Shown here one piece after another: positions 9,482-18,391 of a DNA stretch of 33,761 nucleotides (the stretch's first letter is position 1; every line of letters starts with the position of its first letter). Under the pieces are notes generated by a model. That model ran no database searches, was not told where the DNA came from, and saw only the letters and a list, made by a program, of their open reading frames with translations. The position numbers and the translations under genes are program-made. Origin of the DNA: Paracoccaceae bacterium (GTDB taxonomy: Bacteria > Pseudomonadota > Alphaproteobacteria > Rhodobacterales > Rhodobacteraceae); the NCBI GenBank assembly GCA_003332035.1, contig QOQI01000012.1, positions 1 to 33,761 of the forward strand. Direction: 5' to 3'.

Positions 9482-9488
9482 CTGGAGA
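9482..9488 (+). promoter_or_regulatory. Shine-Dalgarno that supports the TTG start of metK
   Basis: The purine-rich CTGGAGA lies 7 bases before the TTG at 9496. Because the first in-frame ATG of metK is far inside the protein (about residue 71), this site decides the start. No SAM-II or SAM/SAH riboswitch fold was recognisable in the 23-base gap or the lnt tail. Confidence 0.6.
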
Positions 9489-9495
9489 TAAAAAA

Positions 9496-10680
9496 TTGGG
9501 CAGAAATAATTTTACATTCACATCAGAATCTGTATCCGAAGGACATCCAGACAAGGTTTGTGACAGAATATCTGATGCCGTTTTAGATGCTTTCATCTCA
9601 GAGGAACCTGAAGCAAGAGTAGCATGCGAAACATTTGCCACCACGAATAGGGTCGTTATAGGAGGCGAAGTCGGACTTTCTGATAAGAAAATATTAAAAG
9701 ATTATATGGGTCGAATTGATCAGATTGCTAGGTCATGCATAAAGGATATTGGATACGAACAGGAAAAATTTCATCATCAAACTGTAGAAGTTACGAATTT
9801 ATTACACGAGCAATCAGCGCATATAGCCCAAGGAGTTAATGCCGGTGCAAATAAAGATGAAGGCGCCGGCGACCAAGGAATAATGTTTGGATATGCGACT
9901 GATGAAACTGAAGATCTGATGCCTGCTCCCATCCAATATTCTCACGCGATGCTTCGGCGTCTAGCAGAAGTTCGAAAAAATGGAACTGAGCCAAGTTTAG
10001 GGCCTGATGCTAAATCTCAATTATCCGTAAAATATCATGGTGGAATACCAACAAGTGTAACATCTATTGTTTTATCGACTCAGCACCTTGATGAAAAAAT
10101 GTCTTCGAAAGACGTTCGCTCAGTTGTTGAGCCGTATATAAGAGAAGTGTTACCCGACAATTGGATAACAAATGAAACTAAATGGCATGTAAACCCAACT
10201 GGAAAATTCGTTATTGGTGGCCCAGACGGAGATGCAGGTTTAACAGGCCGGAAAATAATTGTTGATACATATGGGGGAGCAGCGCCTCACGGAGGGGGAG
10301 CATTTTCTGGAAAGGATCCAACGAAAGTTGACCGTTCAGCAGCCTATGCTGCACGGTATTTGGCTAAAAATATAGTTGGAGCTGGTCTAGCCAAAAAATG
10401 CTCAATCCAGTTAAGCTATGCAATTGGCGTAGCAAAGCCTCTTTCTATTTATGCAGATACATTCGATACCGGTATTGTTTCTGAAGAAACAATAGAAAAC
10501 GCAATCGCTTCATGTATGGATTTAACACCAATGGGCATACGTACGCATCTCGGGCTAAACAAACCTATATACCAAAGAACCGCAGCTTACGGACATTTTG
10601 GGCGCAAGCCTGAGCAAGACGGTGGATTTAGCTGGGAAAAACTTGATTTGGTAGATGAACTTAAAGCCAAGTGTAAGTAG
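9496..10680 (+). CDS. metK: S-adenosylmethionine synthetase MetK
   Basis: MetK makes SAM from methionine and ATP in the cytoplasm. The 394-residue protein shows the ATP/methionine motif GHPDK (16-20), the signature [12 protein letters not shown] (123-134) and the glycine-rich loop GGGAFSGKD (267-275). The start codon must be TTG: the conserved [13 protein letters not shown] begins at residue 8 and no ATG precedes it. The gene follows lnt by 23 bases and precedes trmB by about 40. Supplying SAM next to a SAM-dependent tRNA methyltransferase, and downstream of the radical SAM enzyme MiaB, is consistent with conserved clustering. Confidence 0.97.
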   Translation: MGRNNFTFTSESVSEGHPDKVCDRISDAVLDAFISEEPEARVACETFATTNRVVIGGEVGLSDKKILKDYMGRIDQIARSCIKDIGYEQEKFHHQTVEVTNLLHEQSAHIAQGVNAGANKDEGAGDQGIMFGYATDETEDLMPAPIQYSHAMLRRLAEVRKNGTEPSLGPDAKSQLSVKYHGGIPTSVTSIVLSTQHLDEKMSSKDVRSVVEPYIREVLPDNWITNETKWHVNPTGKFVIGGPDGDAGLTGRKIIVDTYGGAAPHGGGAFSGKDPTKVDRSAAYAARYLAKNIVGAGLAKKCSIQLSYAIGVAKPLSIYADTFDTGIVSEETIENAIASCMDLTPMGIRTHLGLNKPIYQRTAAYGHFGRKPEQDGGFSWEKLDLVDELKAKCK

Positions 10681-10722
10681 ATAAAATAACACCTAATCAA
10701 AAGTCCGAGATGGAACTTATTG

Positions 10723-11439
10723 ATGTGTAGTGAAATTAATCGTCACAAAAATGGAACGGAATGGCGAAACTTCTATGGCCGTTTTAAAGGTAAAAGTTTA
10801 AGTCCCGCACAATCAGAGGCTTTGCTTACTCAGTATGAAAAATATTCTCTTGAAAATATTTCTTGGGACGAAAATCCTCAAAGAAAAAAAATAAAATTGT
10901 CCGAAATATTTAGAGAAAAATCGGTTTGGTTAGAAATTGGTTTTGGCGGAGGAGAGCATCTTATTCATCAGGCTAAGCTAAATCCAGATATAGGCTTTAT
11001 TGGCTGTGAACCGTACCAAAATGGTGTGGCAAAATTAATGGGAAAATTAAGCGCTAACCCTTGCCAGAATATTAAGTTGTATGATGGCGATGTACGAAAT
11101 ATTTTTGATGTGCTGGCCAAGAATTCTATTTCAAAAGTTTTTCTTTTATACCCAGATCCATGGCCTAAAAAAAGACACCATCGCAGGAGATTTGTAACAC
11201 AAGAATTTCTTGCCCCTCTTTATGAAACTATGAAACCCGGGAGCATCCTAAGAATAGCCACAGATATTGAAGATTATGTAAGGCAAGCTCTTCAAGAGGT
11301 GCCAAGAGCGGGATTTCAGTGGTTAGCAAAAGATGCCTCAGACTGGCGCACTCCATGGCAAGATTGGGTTTCAACACGCTACGAGATAAAAGCGTTAAAG
11401 GAGGAAAGAACTCCTCATTATCTCACATTTATTGCTTGA
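10723..11439 (+). CDS. trmB: tRNA (guanine-N7-)-methyltransferase TrmB
   Basis: TrmB methylates G46 of tRNA at N7 using SAM. Rossmann motif I is EIGFGGG (71-77), and the family signature PDPWPKKRHHRRR falls at 144-156; the C-terminal TxYE-like segment (STRYE) and a following basic helix are present. The ATG at 10723 is preferred to the TTG immediately before it at 10720. The N-terminal segment WRNFYGR-KGK is typical of Rhodobacterales-type TrmB. It is the last gene of the miaB-to-trmB block; the 131 bases after it before aroA show no recognisable terminator or RNA gene. Confidence 0.95.
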   Translation: MCSEINRHKNGTEWRNFYGRFKGKSLSPAQSEALLTQYEKYSLENISWDENPQRKKIKLSEIFREKSVWLEIGFGGGEHLIHQAKLNPDIGFIGCEPYQNGVAKLMGKLSANPCQNIKLYDGDVRNIFDVLAKNSISKVFLLYPDPWPKKRHHRRRFVTQEFLAPLYETMKPGSILRIATDIEDYVRQALQEVPRAGFQWLAKDASDWRTPWQDWVSTRYEIKALKEERTPHYLTFIA

Positions 11440-11570
11440 TTTTTAGATTTAAAACTAAGGTTATTATCAATACTAAAATGTTTCTCAATAAACTTAATCA
11501 TAATGATTTGTTAATGGACGCTTTTGTTTTCATCAGGTATCAGGTCGTTAGAACAAGCTAAGGTAATAGA

Positions 11571-12923
11571 ATGTCAGGGCTCGAAAAACCTATCCCGATG
11601 TCATCCAAACGAGTAACTAATTTGCGCGGCCATGCAGATGTACCTGGGGACAAATCGATATCCCATCGATCATTGATCCTAGGTGCTTTGTCGATTGGAA
11701 AAACTAAGATCCATGGTCTTCTAGAGGGTCAAGATGTAATCGACACCGCGAAAGCAATGAGCTCGTTTGGAGCTTTAGTTGAGAAACATAAAAATGGGGA
11801 ATGGACAGTTGATGGCTTTGGCGTTGGAGGATTTGCTGAACCTCAAAAAGTAATAGATTGTGGAAACTCGGGAACAGGCGTCCGCTTGATAATGGGAGCA
11901 ATGTCAACATCGGGTATTTCAGCCACTTTTACAGGGGACGCCAGTCTGAACGAACGACCAATGGCCAGAATAACAGAACCTTTAAATCTATTTGGGGCAC
12001 AAACTTTCAGTCGAAGAAACGGCAAGCTTCCAATAACTGTGGTTGGATCTGAAGCGCCTATCCCAATAACGTATCACACTCCAGTAGCCTCTGCCCAAAT
12101 TAAATCGGCCATATTATTTGCTGGCTTAAATTCTCCTGGAATAACGACAGTAATTGAAAAAGAAAAAACCAGGGATCATACCGAAAGAATGCTTCAAGGT
12201 TTTGGGGCCCGCGTTCTATCTGAAAAAACAAGCGAAGGTAATATAATCAAGCTCGAGGGATATCCCGAGCTCAAGGCTCAAGAAATAAGAGTTCCAAGAG
12301 ATCCCTCAAGCGCAGCTTTTCCCGTTTGCGCTGCATTGATAACAGAAGGTTCTGATATCCTGGTACCCAATATCGGGCTAAATCCGACACGATCTGGCTT
12401 ATTCGAAAGTCTCAAAGAAATGAATGCAAATGTAACCTTCGAAAACGAAAATTCTCAAGGAGGTGAGCCAATGGCAGATATTCGAGCAAAGTTTTCACCT
12501 AATATGGTGGGAATAGATGTCCCTCCGGATAGAGCGGCAAGCATGATAGACGAATATCCTATTCTTTCAGTTGTTGCCGCCTTTGCAAAAGGAAAAACAA
12601 TGATGCGTGATGTGCGTGAGTTGAGAGTTAAGGAAAGTGACCGGATAGACGCGATGGCAAAGGGGTTAAAGTCAAACGGTCTTAAAATAGAAGAAGGCGA
12701 AGATTGGTGGTCTGTTGAAGGCCGTGAAATAGATGGAGTAGATGGGGGAGGTCTTTGTGAAACCTTTTTAGATCACAGAATAGCAATGTCATTTCTTGTT
12801 TTGGGTATGGCCAGCAAACGTACGATTACCATCGATGACAGTAGTCCAATAACCACCTCCTTTCCAACTTTTGAAAGTTTGATGTCCAAAATTGGAGCAA
12901 ATTTCCAAAAGCTAGAGCCATGA
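11571..12923 (+). CDS. aroA: 3-phosphoshikimate 1-carboxyvinyltransferase (EPSP synthase), class II-like
   Basis: AroA transfers enolpyruvyl from PEP to shikimate-3-phosphate, the sixth shikimate step. Visible motifs are [10 protein letters not shown] (25-34), [26 protein letters not shown], the RVKESDR loop and the C-terminal [11 protein letters not shown]. The overall sequence matches the class II type known from Agrobacterium CP4. The PEP-site loop reads GNSGTG, placing Gly101 where CP4 has the Ala100 linked to glyphosate insensitivity. The 450-residue length is normal. The stop overlaps the cmk start by ATGA, the usual aroA-cmk coupling. Confidence 0.96.
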   Translation: MSGLEKPIPMSSKRVTNLRGHADVPGDKSISHRSLILGALSIGKTKIHGLLEGQDVIDTAKAMSSFGALVEKHKNGEWTVDGFGVGGFAEPQKVIDCGNSGTGVRLIMGAMSTSGISATFTGDASLNERPMARITEPLNLFGAQTFSRRNGKLPITVVGSEAPIPITYHTPVASAQIKSAILFAGLNSPGITTVIEKEKTRDHTERMLQGFGARVLSEKTSEGNIIKLEGYPELKAQEIRVPRDPSSAAFPVCAALITEGSDILVPNIGLNPTRSGLFESLKEMNANVTFENENSQGGEPMADIRAKFSPNMVGIDVPPDRAASMIDEYPILSVVAAFAKGKTMMRDVRELRVKESDRIDAMAKGLKSNGLKIEEGEDWWSVEGREIDGVDGGGLCETFLDHRIAMSFLVLGMASKRTITIDDSSPITTSFPTFESLMSKIGANFQKLEP

Positions 12924-13528
12924 GCCAAACAGTAATAGCAATAGATGGACCAGCTGCCTCGGGCAAGGGAACAGTGTCAAAAGCTATATCGGAAAAATTG
13001 CAGTTTAACTATTTGGATACTGGGAAGCTATACAGAGCGATTGGAGCCAAGTATTTGGAGGGATACCCACCAGTTGATGCTGCTCAAAGCCTAGACAGTA
13101 ATGACTTGGACAAATATGATCTTAAAAAACCAGAAATAGCTCAAGCCGCTAGTGAAGTAGCTTCGATCCCAGAAGTTAGAGCCGCTCTCCTAGAATTTCA
13201 GCGAAATTTTTCACAAAAAATGCCAGGCGCAGTTTTAGACGGAAGAGATATAGGGACAATAGTTTGTCCCAATGCAAAGATTAAAATCTTTCTTACAGCT
13301 TCTTTAGAAGCACGGGCTAAACGAAGATTTATAGAACTTTACAAGCATGATAAAGAGATAAGTTTCGAAACGATCCTCAAACAAATAAGAGAAAGAGATA
13401 AGCGAGATCAAACTCGTAGCTCGTCACCAATGGTTGCGGCAAGCGATGCCAAAAAATTTGATACTTCAGAATTAACAATAACCGAAGCAGTAGATAAAGT
13501 GTTCAGTTATATCCAGACCAAACTTTAA
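12920..13528 (+). CDS. cmk: Cytidylate kinase
   Basis: Cmk phosphorylates CMP and dCMP with ATP, feeding CTP/dCTP pools. The P-loop is GPAASGKGT (10-18). The NMP-binding region contains [10 protein letters not shown] and the family signature [10 protein letters not shown], and the lid region is rich in arginine ([10 protein letters not shown]). At 202 residues it is somewhat short but complete for the short bacterial Cmk form. It overlaps the aroA stop by 4 bases and precedes rpsA, giving the widely conserved aroA-cmk-rpsA order. Confidence 0.95.
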   Translation: MSQTVIAIDGPAASGKGTVSKAISEKLQFNYLDTGKLYRAIGAKYLEGYPPVDAAQSLDSNDLDKYDLKKPEIAQAASEVASIPEVRAALLEFQRNFSQKMPGAVLDGRDIGTIVCPNAKIKIFLTASLEARAKRRFIELYKHDKEISFETILKQIRERDKRDQTRSSSPMVAASDAKKFDTSELTITEAVDKVFSYIQTKL

Positions 13529-13661
13529 TTAGTTGAAATTGAAACTACCAATTGGATAGTGAAAACGAGAAAAAGATAAATTGAAAAACGAAAAATATAC
13601 CTTGAATATAGTATTTTTTCATATTACATCGCGGACCAATGGTGAAACTAGAGATTAGCGC

Positions 13662-13706
13662 ACAACCGCGCGTTGTTTTAGCGGGTCGGATTAAACCGGC
13701 CCTTTT
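13662..13706 (+). terminator. Tandem hairpins between cmk and rpsA; second one terminator-like
   Basis: The first stem is ACAAC (13662-13666) with GTTGT (13672-13676) around a CGCGC loop. The second is GGGTCGG (13683-13689) with CCGGCCC (13696-13702), six-base loop, one G-T pair, followed by TTTT then CGCGTTTTATTTT. The second looks like an intrinsic terminator for aroA-cmk. Its GC richness stands out against very AT-rich surroundings. An alternative is a structured rpsA leader involved in S1 autoregulation, since it lies about 90 bases before the rpsA start. I cannot decide between these from sequence. Confidence 0.55.
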
Positions 13707-13795
13707 CGCGTTTTATTTTAACAATTTAATTCAAAGACCAGCGGAACCAACCGCACGGCCAGAAACAATATAATAGAAAAGGAATATGAGACCTC

Positions 13796-15475
13796 ATGGC
13801 TCAAAATGCATCAATGGAAGAATTCGAAGCTCTACTGGAAGAAAGCTTTGAAATAGACACACCTCAAGAGAATTCAGTAGTAAAAGGAAAAGTTATTGCG
13901 GTAGAAGCCGGCTTTGCAATTGTAGATGTCGGTTATAAAATGGAAGGCCGTGTTGAACTTAAAGAGTTCGCTAACCCTGGAGAAGCTCCTGAAGTTTCAG
14001 TTGGTGATGAAGTAGAAGTATTTCTGCGCCAGGTTGAAAATTCAAGAGGAGAGGCAACTGTTTCTCGTGAGATGGCTCGCAGAGAAGAGGCCTGGGATAG
14101 ATTAGAGAAAGCTCACTCTAGTGAAGAAAGAGTAGATGGCGCCATTTTCGGAAGAGTAAAAGGTGGGTTTACTGTTGATTTGGGGGGAGCAGTCGCATTT
14201 CTCCCAGGGTCGCAAGTAGATGTTCGGCCCATTAGAGATGCTGGACCACTTATGGGCATGAAACAACCATTTCAAATTCTTAAAATGGATCGCCGTAGGG
14301 GTAATATTGTTGTATCACGCCGCGCTATTTTGGAAGAAAGCAGAGCGGAACAGCGCGCCGAAGTTATTGGTAACCTTACCGAGGGCATGGATGCTGAAGG
14401 AGTTGTAAAAAATATCACTGAATACGGTGCTTTTGTTGATTTAGGTGGAGTGGATGGATTGCTACACGTCACAGATATGGCATGGAGACGGATTAATCAT
14501 CCATCAGAGATACTGACAATTGGTCAATCTATCAAAGTACAAGTTATAAAAATAAATAAGGACACTCATCGTATCAGTCTTGGAATGAAACAACTTGAGG
14601 AAGATCCGTGGTCTATAGTTGAGACAAAATATCCTCTCGAATCCACCCATCAAGGGGTTGTTACGAATATAACTGACTATGGTGCATTCGTTGAGTTAGA
14701 AGCAGGTGTTGAAGGTTTAGTCCACGTTTCCGAGATGTCTTGGACAAAGAAAAATGTTCATCCAGGTAAAATTGTCTCAACCAGTCAAGAAGTTGAAGTC
14801 ATGGTACTTGAAATAGATGACGCTAAACGACGTGTCTCTCTTGGGTTAAAGCAAACAATGAGAAATCCTTGGGAAGTTTTTGCTGAGGCGCATCCTGAAG
14901 GCCAAGAAGTTGAAGGCGAAGTCAAAAATATAACTGAGTTTGGACTGTTTGTAGGCCTTCAAGGAGATATAGATGGAATGGTCCATTTAAGTGACATTTC
15001 TTGGAACGAACGTGGGGAAGACGCGATACAAAACTTTAAAAAAGGAGATATAGTTAAAGCAGTAGTATCGGAAGTCGACGTCGAGAAAGAGCGAATAAGT
15101 CTTTCCATCAAAGCATTAGGCGGAGATAAATTTGCTGAAGCCACTGGAAAAGTGAAGCGCGGTTCGGTTATTACAGTGGAAATAAAATCAATAGAGGACG
15201 GCGGTCTTGAAGTAGAATATGAGGGTATGAAATCTTTTATTCGCAAATCTGACCTTTCACGAGATCGAGCTGAACAAAGGCCAGAAAGATTTAGTGTTGG
15301 CGACAAAGTAGATGTTCGGGTCACTAATATTGATAATAAGACACGGAAACTAGGTGTTTCGATTAAGGCTAGAGAAATCGCTGAAGAAAAAGAAGCTGTT
15401 GAGCAGTATGGATCTTCAGACAGTGGCGCTTCATTAGGTGATATTCTTGGCGCTGCCTTAAAAACAGACGATTAG
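13796..15475 (+). CDS. rpsA: 30S ribosomal protein S1
   Basis: S1 brings mRNA to the 30S subunit. The 559-residue protein contains six S1 RNA-binding repeats at about 25-92, 110-178, 196-266, 283-353, 370-440 and 453-525; repeats 3-5 carry the full pattern with EYGAFVDL, DYGAFVEL and EFGLFVGL. The start is supported by the characteristic MAQNASMEEFEALL N-terminus and by AAAAGGA upstream (13777-13783). S1 synthesis is commonly autoregulated through its leader, and the 267-base region upstream holds two hairpins. A strong terminator follows 24 bases after the stop. Confidence 0.98.
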   Translation: MAQNASMEEFEALLEESFEIDTPQENSVVKGKVIAVEAGFAIVDVGYKMEGRVELKEFANPGEAPEVSVGDEVEVFLRQVENSRGEATVSREMARREEAWDRLEKAHSSEERVDGAIFGRVKGGFTVDLGGAVAFLPGSQVDVRPIRDAGPLMGMKQPFQILKMDRRRGNIVVSRRAILEESRAEQRAEVIGNLTEGMDAEGVVKNITEYGAFVDLGGVDGLLHVTDMAWRRINHPSEILTIGQSIKVQVIKINKDTHRISLGMKQLEEDPWSIVETKYPLESTHQGVVTNITDYGAFVELEAGVEGLVHVSEMSWTKKNVHPGKIVSTSQEVEVMVLEIDDAKRRVSLGLKQTMRNPWEVFAEAHPEGQEVEGEVKNITEFGLFVGLQGDIDGMVHLSDISWNERGEDAIQNFKKGDIVKAVVSEVDVEKERISLSIKALGGDKFAEATGKVKRGSVITVEIKSIEDGGLEVEYEGMKSFIRKSDLSRDRAEQRPERFSVGDKVDVRVTNIDNKTRKLGVSIKAREIAEEKEAVEQYGSSDSGASLGDILGAALKTDD

Positions 15476-15499
15476 CTTTAAAAAACTTTGATTGAATAC

Positions 15500-15533
15500 G
15501 GCCTCTCCAAAATTGGAGGGGCCTTTTCTTTTT
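15500..15533 (+). terminator. Rho-independent terminator of rpsA
   Basis: GGCCTCTCC (15500-15508) pairs with GGAGGGGCC (15515-15523) as a 9-bp stem with one G-T pair and a loop of AAAATT. It is followed directly by TTTTCTTTTT (15524-15533). It begins 24 bases after the rpsA stop and separates rpsA from ihfB. Confidence 0.93.
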
Positions 15534-15577
15534 GATTCGTTATTTAAAGCATTATAACGCTGATAGTAAGTTCAGTG

Positions 15578-15601
15578 AAAATTGAAAAATTAAACAATTT
15601 T
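15578..15601 (+). repeat. AT-rich inverted repeat upstream of ihfB
   Basis: AAAATTG (15578-15584) and CAATTTT (15595-15601) form an inverted repeat with a 10-base spacer, in the very AT-rich 15534-15732 region before ihfB. It could be a protein-binding site or part of the promoter region; a TTGTCA starts at 15600. In DNA this AT-rich, chance pairing is quite possible. Confidence 0.3.
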
Positions 15602-15732
15602 GTCAATTTTTGATAAAAAACTACAAAAAATACACCAAGAACATAGACCTAACGACAAATGTCTTTTATCGACGGCTATTGTGTCTATAGTTGTTGATTG
15701 TGGGACATGTTTAACTTCGGGGGTTGTTACAG

Positions 15733-16017
15733 ATGATACGTTCTGAACTGATTCAAATTATAGCTGATGAAAATCCACATCTTTATCAGCGCGACGTAGA
15801 GCGTATTGTAAATACAGTATTTAGTGAAATTACAGAGGCTTTGGCTAAGGGAGACAGAGTGGAACTCCGAGGCTTTGGCGCCTTTTCTGTAAAATCTAGA
15901 GATGCTAGAATAGGACGAAATCCGCGAACAGGTGAATCAGTAAAGGTTGAAAGTAAGGCTGTGCCTTTCTTTAAAACAGGTAAACTTTTAAGAGACCGTC
16001 TTAACGGAAGAGCTTAG
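15733..16017 (+). CDS. ihfB: Integration host factor subunit beta
   Basis: IHF-beta forms a heterodimer with IHF-alpha and bends DNA sharply at specific sites in recombination, replication and transcription. The 94-residue product starts MIRSELIQ, matching the family start. It carries the HU/IHF signature [21 protein letters not shown], with the intercalating proline of the beta arm in RNPRTG. A TTG nine bases upstream (15724) would add three residues; I prefer the ATG because it gives the standard N-terminus and has a G-rich stretch (15719-15723) about 9 bases before it. Its position after rpsA is conserved in many proteobacteria. Confidence 0.96.
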   Translation: MIRSELIQIIADENPHLYQRDVERIVNTVFSEITEALAKGDRVELRGFGAFSVKSRDARIGRNPRTGESVKVESKAVPFFKTGKLLRDRLNGRA

Positions 16018-16022
16018 TTAAT

Positions 16023-16382
16023 ATGCGTTTAATACGCACCGTATTTTTATTGTGCTTAGCAATATTACTTTTCTTAATTTCCTTGGCAAATAGCGAAAAA
16101 GTAATTCTTTACTTGCTGCCAGAAAATTTATTATCGCTTTTTGGAATAAATATTGCCTTAAATGTTCCGCTATTTTTAGTTTTCTTTTCCGGCATATTTA
16201 TTGGCCTTGTTATTGGGTTTGTTTGGGAGTGGCTGCGGGAGTATAAGTTTCGGGTTGAGGCAAATAATTATCAAAAACGGCTTTCTATTGCTGAAAATGA
16301 ATTATCAGAACTGCAGGTTAAAGATAACAAAAAAGATGATGTTCTCACACTCTTGGAAAAAGTTGAAATGAAAACTAAGTAA
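16023..16382 (+). CDS. lapA: LapA-domain inner-membrane protein (DUF1049)
   Basis: This is a small membrane protein of 119 residues with two hydrophobic segments (about 4-22 and 48-69) and a charged, probably coiled-coil cytoplasmic tail (about 75-115). This layout and the FxxxFxxGxxIG-type second helix (VFFSGIFIGLVIGF) match the LapA/DUF1049 family. In gammaproteobacteria LapA partners with LapB to control LPS assembly; no lapB is adjacent here, so that role is inferred from family only. It begins 5 bases after ihfB and abuts trpF exactly, the order commonly seen in Rhodobacterales. Confidence 0.8.
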   Translation: MRLIRTVFLLCLAILLFLISLANSEKVILYLLPENLLSLFGINIALNVPLFLVFFSGIFIGLVIGFVWEWLREYKFRVEANNYQKRLSIAENELSELQVKDNKKDDVLTLLEKVEMKTK

Positions 16383-17021
16383 ATGCAATCAAAAGTTAGT
16401 GTCAAAATTTGTGGTATAACAAACACAGAAGATATGGATGCTACCATAAGATATGGCACACATTACGCCGGTTTGATGTTTTTTGAAAAATCTCCTAGGT
16501 TTATAGATTTAAACCTCGCAAGAAAGCTCAGTTTGCATGCAGGCAATAAAATCAAAAAAGTGGCCGTTACGGTTAACTTAAATAATCAAAGCTTAGATGA
16601 AATCGTAAATAAAGTTCCGTTAGACTTCATCCAATTACATGGTGAGGAGAACCCAAAAAGGGTTCGAGAGATTAAGGTAAGATATGATCTGCCAGTCATT
16701 AAGGCAATTGGTATTTCAGAGGCAGATGACCTTGACTTGATTTCCCACTTCGAAAATGCGGCGGACCAATTACTTATAGACGCAAAATCGCCTGCATCGT
16801 CTATTTTACCCGGTGGAAATGGCTTAAATTTCGATTGGAAGTTGCTTAAAGACTTTCAATTTTCGTGCCCCTGGTTGCTTGCAGGGGGGCTCAATAGTGA
16901 GAATGCAGCGGAAGCCATCGCAATCACAGGGGCAACTCAACTGGATTTATCATCCGGAGTAGAAAAAGCTCCTGGGCTCAAGGATGAAGACAAAATTTCC
17001 CTGCTTATGTCGTCTATATAA
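16383..17021 (+). CDS. trpF: Phosphoribosylanthranilate isomerase
   Basis: TrpF converts phosphoribosylanthranilate to CdRP in tryptophan synthesis. The 212-residue TIM barrel has the general base Cys10 in VKICGIT and the general acid Asp133 in LLIDAK. The motifs IQLHGEE and LAGGLNSEN (phosphate site) are also present. Its ATG follows the lapA stop with no spacer. The next gene, trpB, is 68 bases on. A run of six G at 16885-16890 encodes part of the AGGL phosphate-binding loop. Confidence 0.96.
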   Translation: MQSKVSVKICGITNTEDMDATIRYGTHYAGLMFFEKSPRFIDLNLARKLSLHAGNKIKKVAVTVNLNNQSLDEIVNKVPLDFIQLHGEENPKRVREIKVRYDLPVIKAIGISEADDLDLISHFENAADQLLIDAKSPASSILPGGNGLNFDWKLLKDFQFSCPWLLAGGLNSENAAEAIAITGATQLDLSSGVEKAPGLKDEDKISLLMSSI

Positions 17022-17089
17022 TTTCTTAGACTACCCACTTTACGTTTGTTTGACTGCAAGCTACACCGTTTTGAGGAGAGATAAAATAT

Positions 17090-18337
17090 ATGGCGAATGA
17101 TCTTTTTAATAGTTTTATGAATGGCCCTGATGATAAGGGCCGTTTTGGTAAGTTTGGTGGTAGGTTTGTTTCTGAAACACTAATGCCGCTCATTCTTGAG
17201 CTTGAAAAACAATATGAAAAAGCAAAGACTGATAAATCTTTCTGGTCAGAAATGAACGATTTGTGGACAAATTATGTAGGGAGACCAAGCCCACTTTACT
17301 TTGCGGAACGTCTAACAAATCAGTTGGGTGGTGCTAAAATATACTTTAAACGGGATGAGTTGAATCACACAGGTGCACATAAGATCAATAATGTACTTGG
17401 CCAAATAATTCTTGCTAGAAGAATGGGGAAAACACGAATAATTGCAGAAACAGGGGCAGGACAGCATGGGGTAGCTACAGCTACTGTCTGCGCAAAGTTT
17501 GGATTGAAGTGTGTTGTTTACATGGGCTCTCATGACGTTGAAAGACAGGCTCCAAATGTCTTTCGTATGAAGCTTCTTGGTGCTGAAATTATACCCGTAA
17601 CATCAGGCCGAGGCACCTTAAAAGACGCAATGAATGATGCACTGCGTGATTGGGTAACTAACGTTCGTGATACCTTTTATTGTATTGGGACCGTTGCCGG
17701 CCCACACCCCTACCCTGCGATGGTTCGAGATTTTCAATCAATAATTGGAAAAGAAACAAAAAAACAAATGCATGAGGTGGAAGGTCGTCTTCCAGACACA
17801 TTGATCGCCGCTATTGGGGGCGGATCTAATGCAATGGGTTTGTTCTTTCCTTTTTTAGATGATAATTCGGTAAATATAATAGGTGTCGAAGCTGGTGGAA
17901 AAGGCGTAAACGAAAAGATGGAGCACTGCGCTTCTCTTACTGGGGGCAGGCCCGGAGTTTTGCACGGTAACCGTACCTATTTATTACAAAATGAAGATGG
18001 CCAAATATTAGAGGGATTTTCTATATCCGCAGGCCTTGACTATCCTGGGATCGGCCCTGAACATGCTTGGCTTCATGAAATAGGTAGAGCAAAATACGTT
18101 TCAATCACTGACAAGGAGGCACTTGAAGCTTTTCAGCTAAGTTGCACCACCGAGGGCATAATACCAGCCTTAGAGCCTAGTCATGCTCTCGCTCATGTTA
18201 TGAAAATTGCACCTAATCTTCCTCCAGACCATATAATTTGTATGAATATGTGCGGGAGAGGCGATAAAGATATTTTTACAGTTGCTCGTCATCTTGGCTT
18301 TGACATGTCCGGTCCTGAAGGAAGGAATATGGAATGA
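17090..18337 (+). CDS. trpB: Tryptophan synthase beta chain
   Basis: TrpB condenses indole with serine using PLP. Lys98 in [10 protein letters not shown] is the Schiff-base lysine and Glu120 in AETGAGQHG the catalytic glutamate; the PLP phosphate loop is IGGGSNAMG. The 415-residue length is normal. A strong Shine-Dalgarno (GAGGAGAG, 17073-17080) precedes the ATG. No trpA follows: the next gene is valS on the opposite strand, so the alpha subunit must lie elsewhere, as is common where trpFB and trpA are split. The 54-base convergent gap to valS has only a weak A/T hairpin. Confidence 0.97.
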   Translation: MANDLFNSFMNGPDDKGRFGKFGGRFVSETLMPLILELEKQYEKAKTDKSFWSEMNDLWTNYVGRPSPLYFAERLTNQLGGAKIYFKRDELNHTGAHKINNVLGQIILARRMGKTRIIAETGAGQHGVATATVCAKFGLKCVVYMGSHDVERQAPNVFRMKLLGAEIIPVTSGRGTLKDAMNDALRDWVTNVRDTFYCIGTVAGPHPYPAMVRDFQSIIGKETKKQMHEVEGRLPDTLIAAIGGGSNAMGLFFPFLDDNSVNIIGVEAGGKGVNEKMEHCASLTGGRPGVLHGNRTYLLQNEDGQILEGFSISAGLDYPGIGPEHAWLHEIGRAKYVSITDKEALEAFQLSCTTEGIIPALEPSHALAHVMKIAPNLPPDHIICMNMCGRGDKDIFTVARHLGFDMSGPEGRNME

Positions 18338-18391
18338 TGTTTTCATAGACCTGAAAAGCATTAAAAGAAATAAGATTTATTAAAAAAAGTA

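Noticed and set aside
9473..9495. Possible SAM-II or SAM/SAH riboswitch before metK
   Set aside because: Rhodobacterales often have SAM/SAH elements before metK, but the gap is only 23 bases and neither it nor the lnt tail shows a recognisable pseudoknot pattern.
12250..12271. Near-palindrome around GGGATATCCC in aroA
   Set aside because: The stem has a two-base bulge and no loop, and it lies in well-conserved coding sequence; chance is sufficient.
13769..13774. Perfect TATAAT just before rpsA
   Set aside because: It lies 22 bases before the start codon, which would put the transcript start in the Shine-Dalgarno, and no -35 is present at the right spacing.
18338..18391. Bidirectional terminator between trpB and valS
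   Set aside because: Only a 5-bp A/T stem (AATAA/TTATT) is visible, too weak to call.
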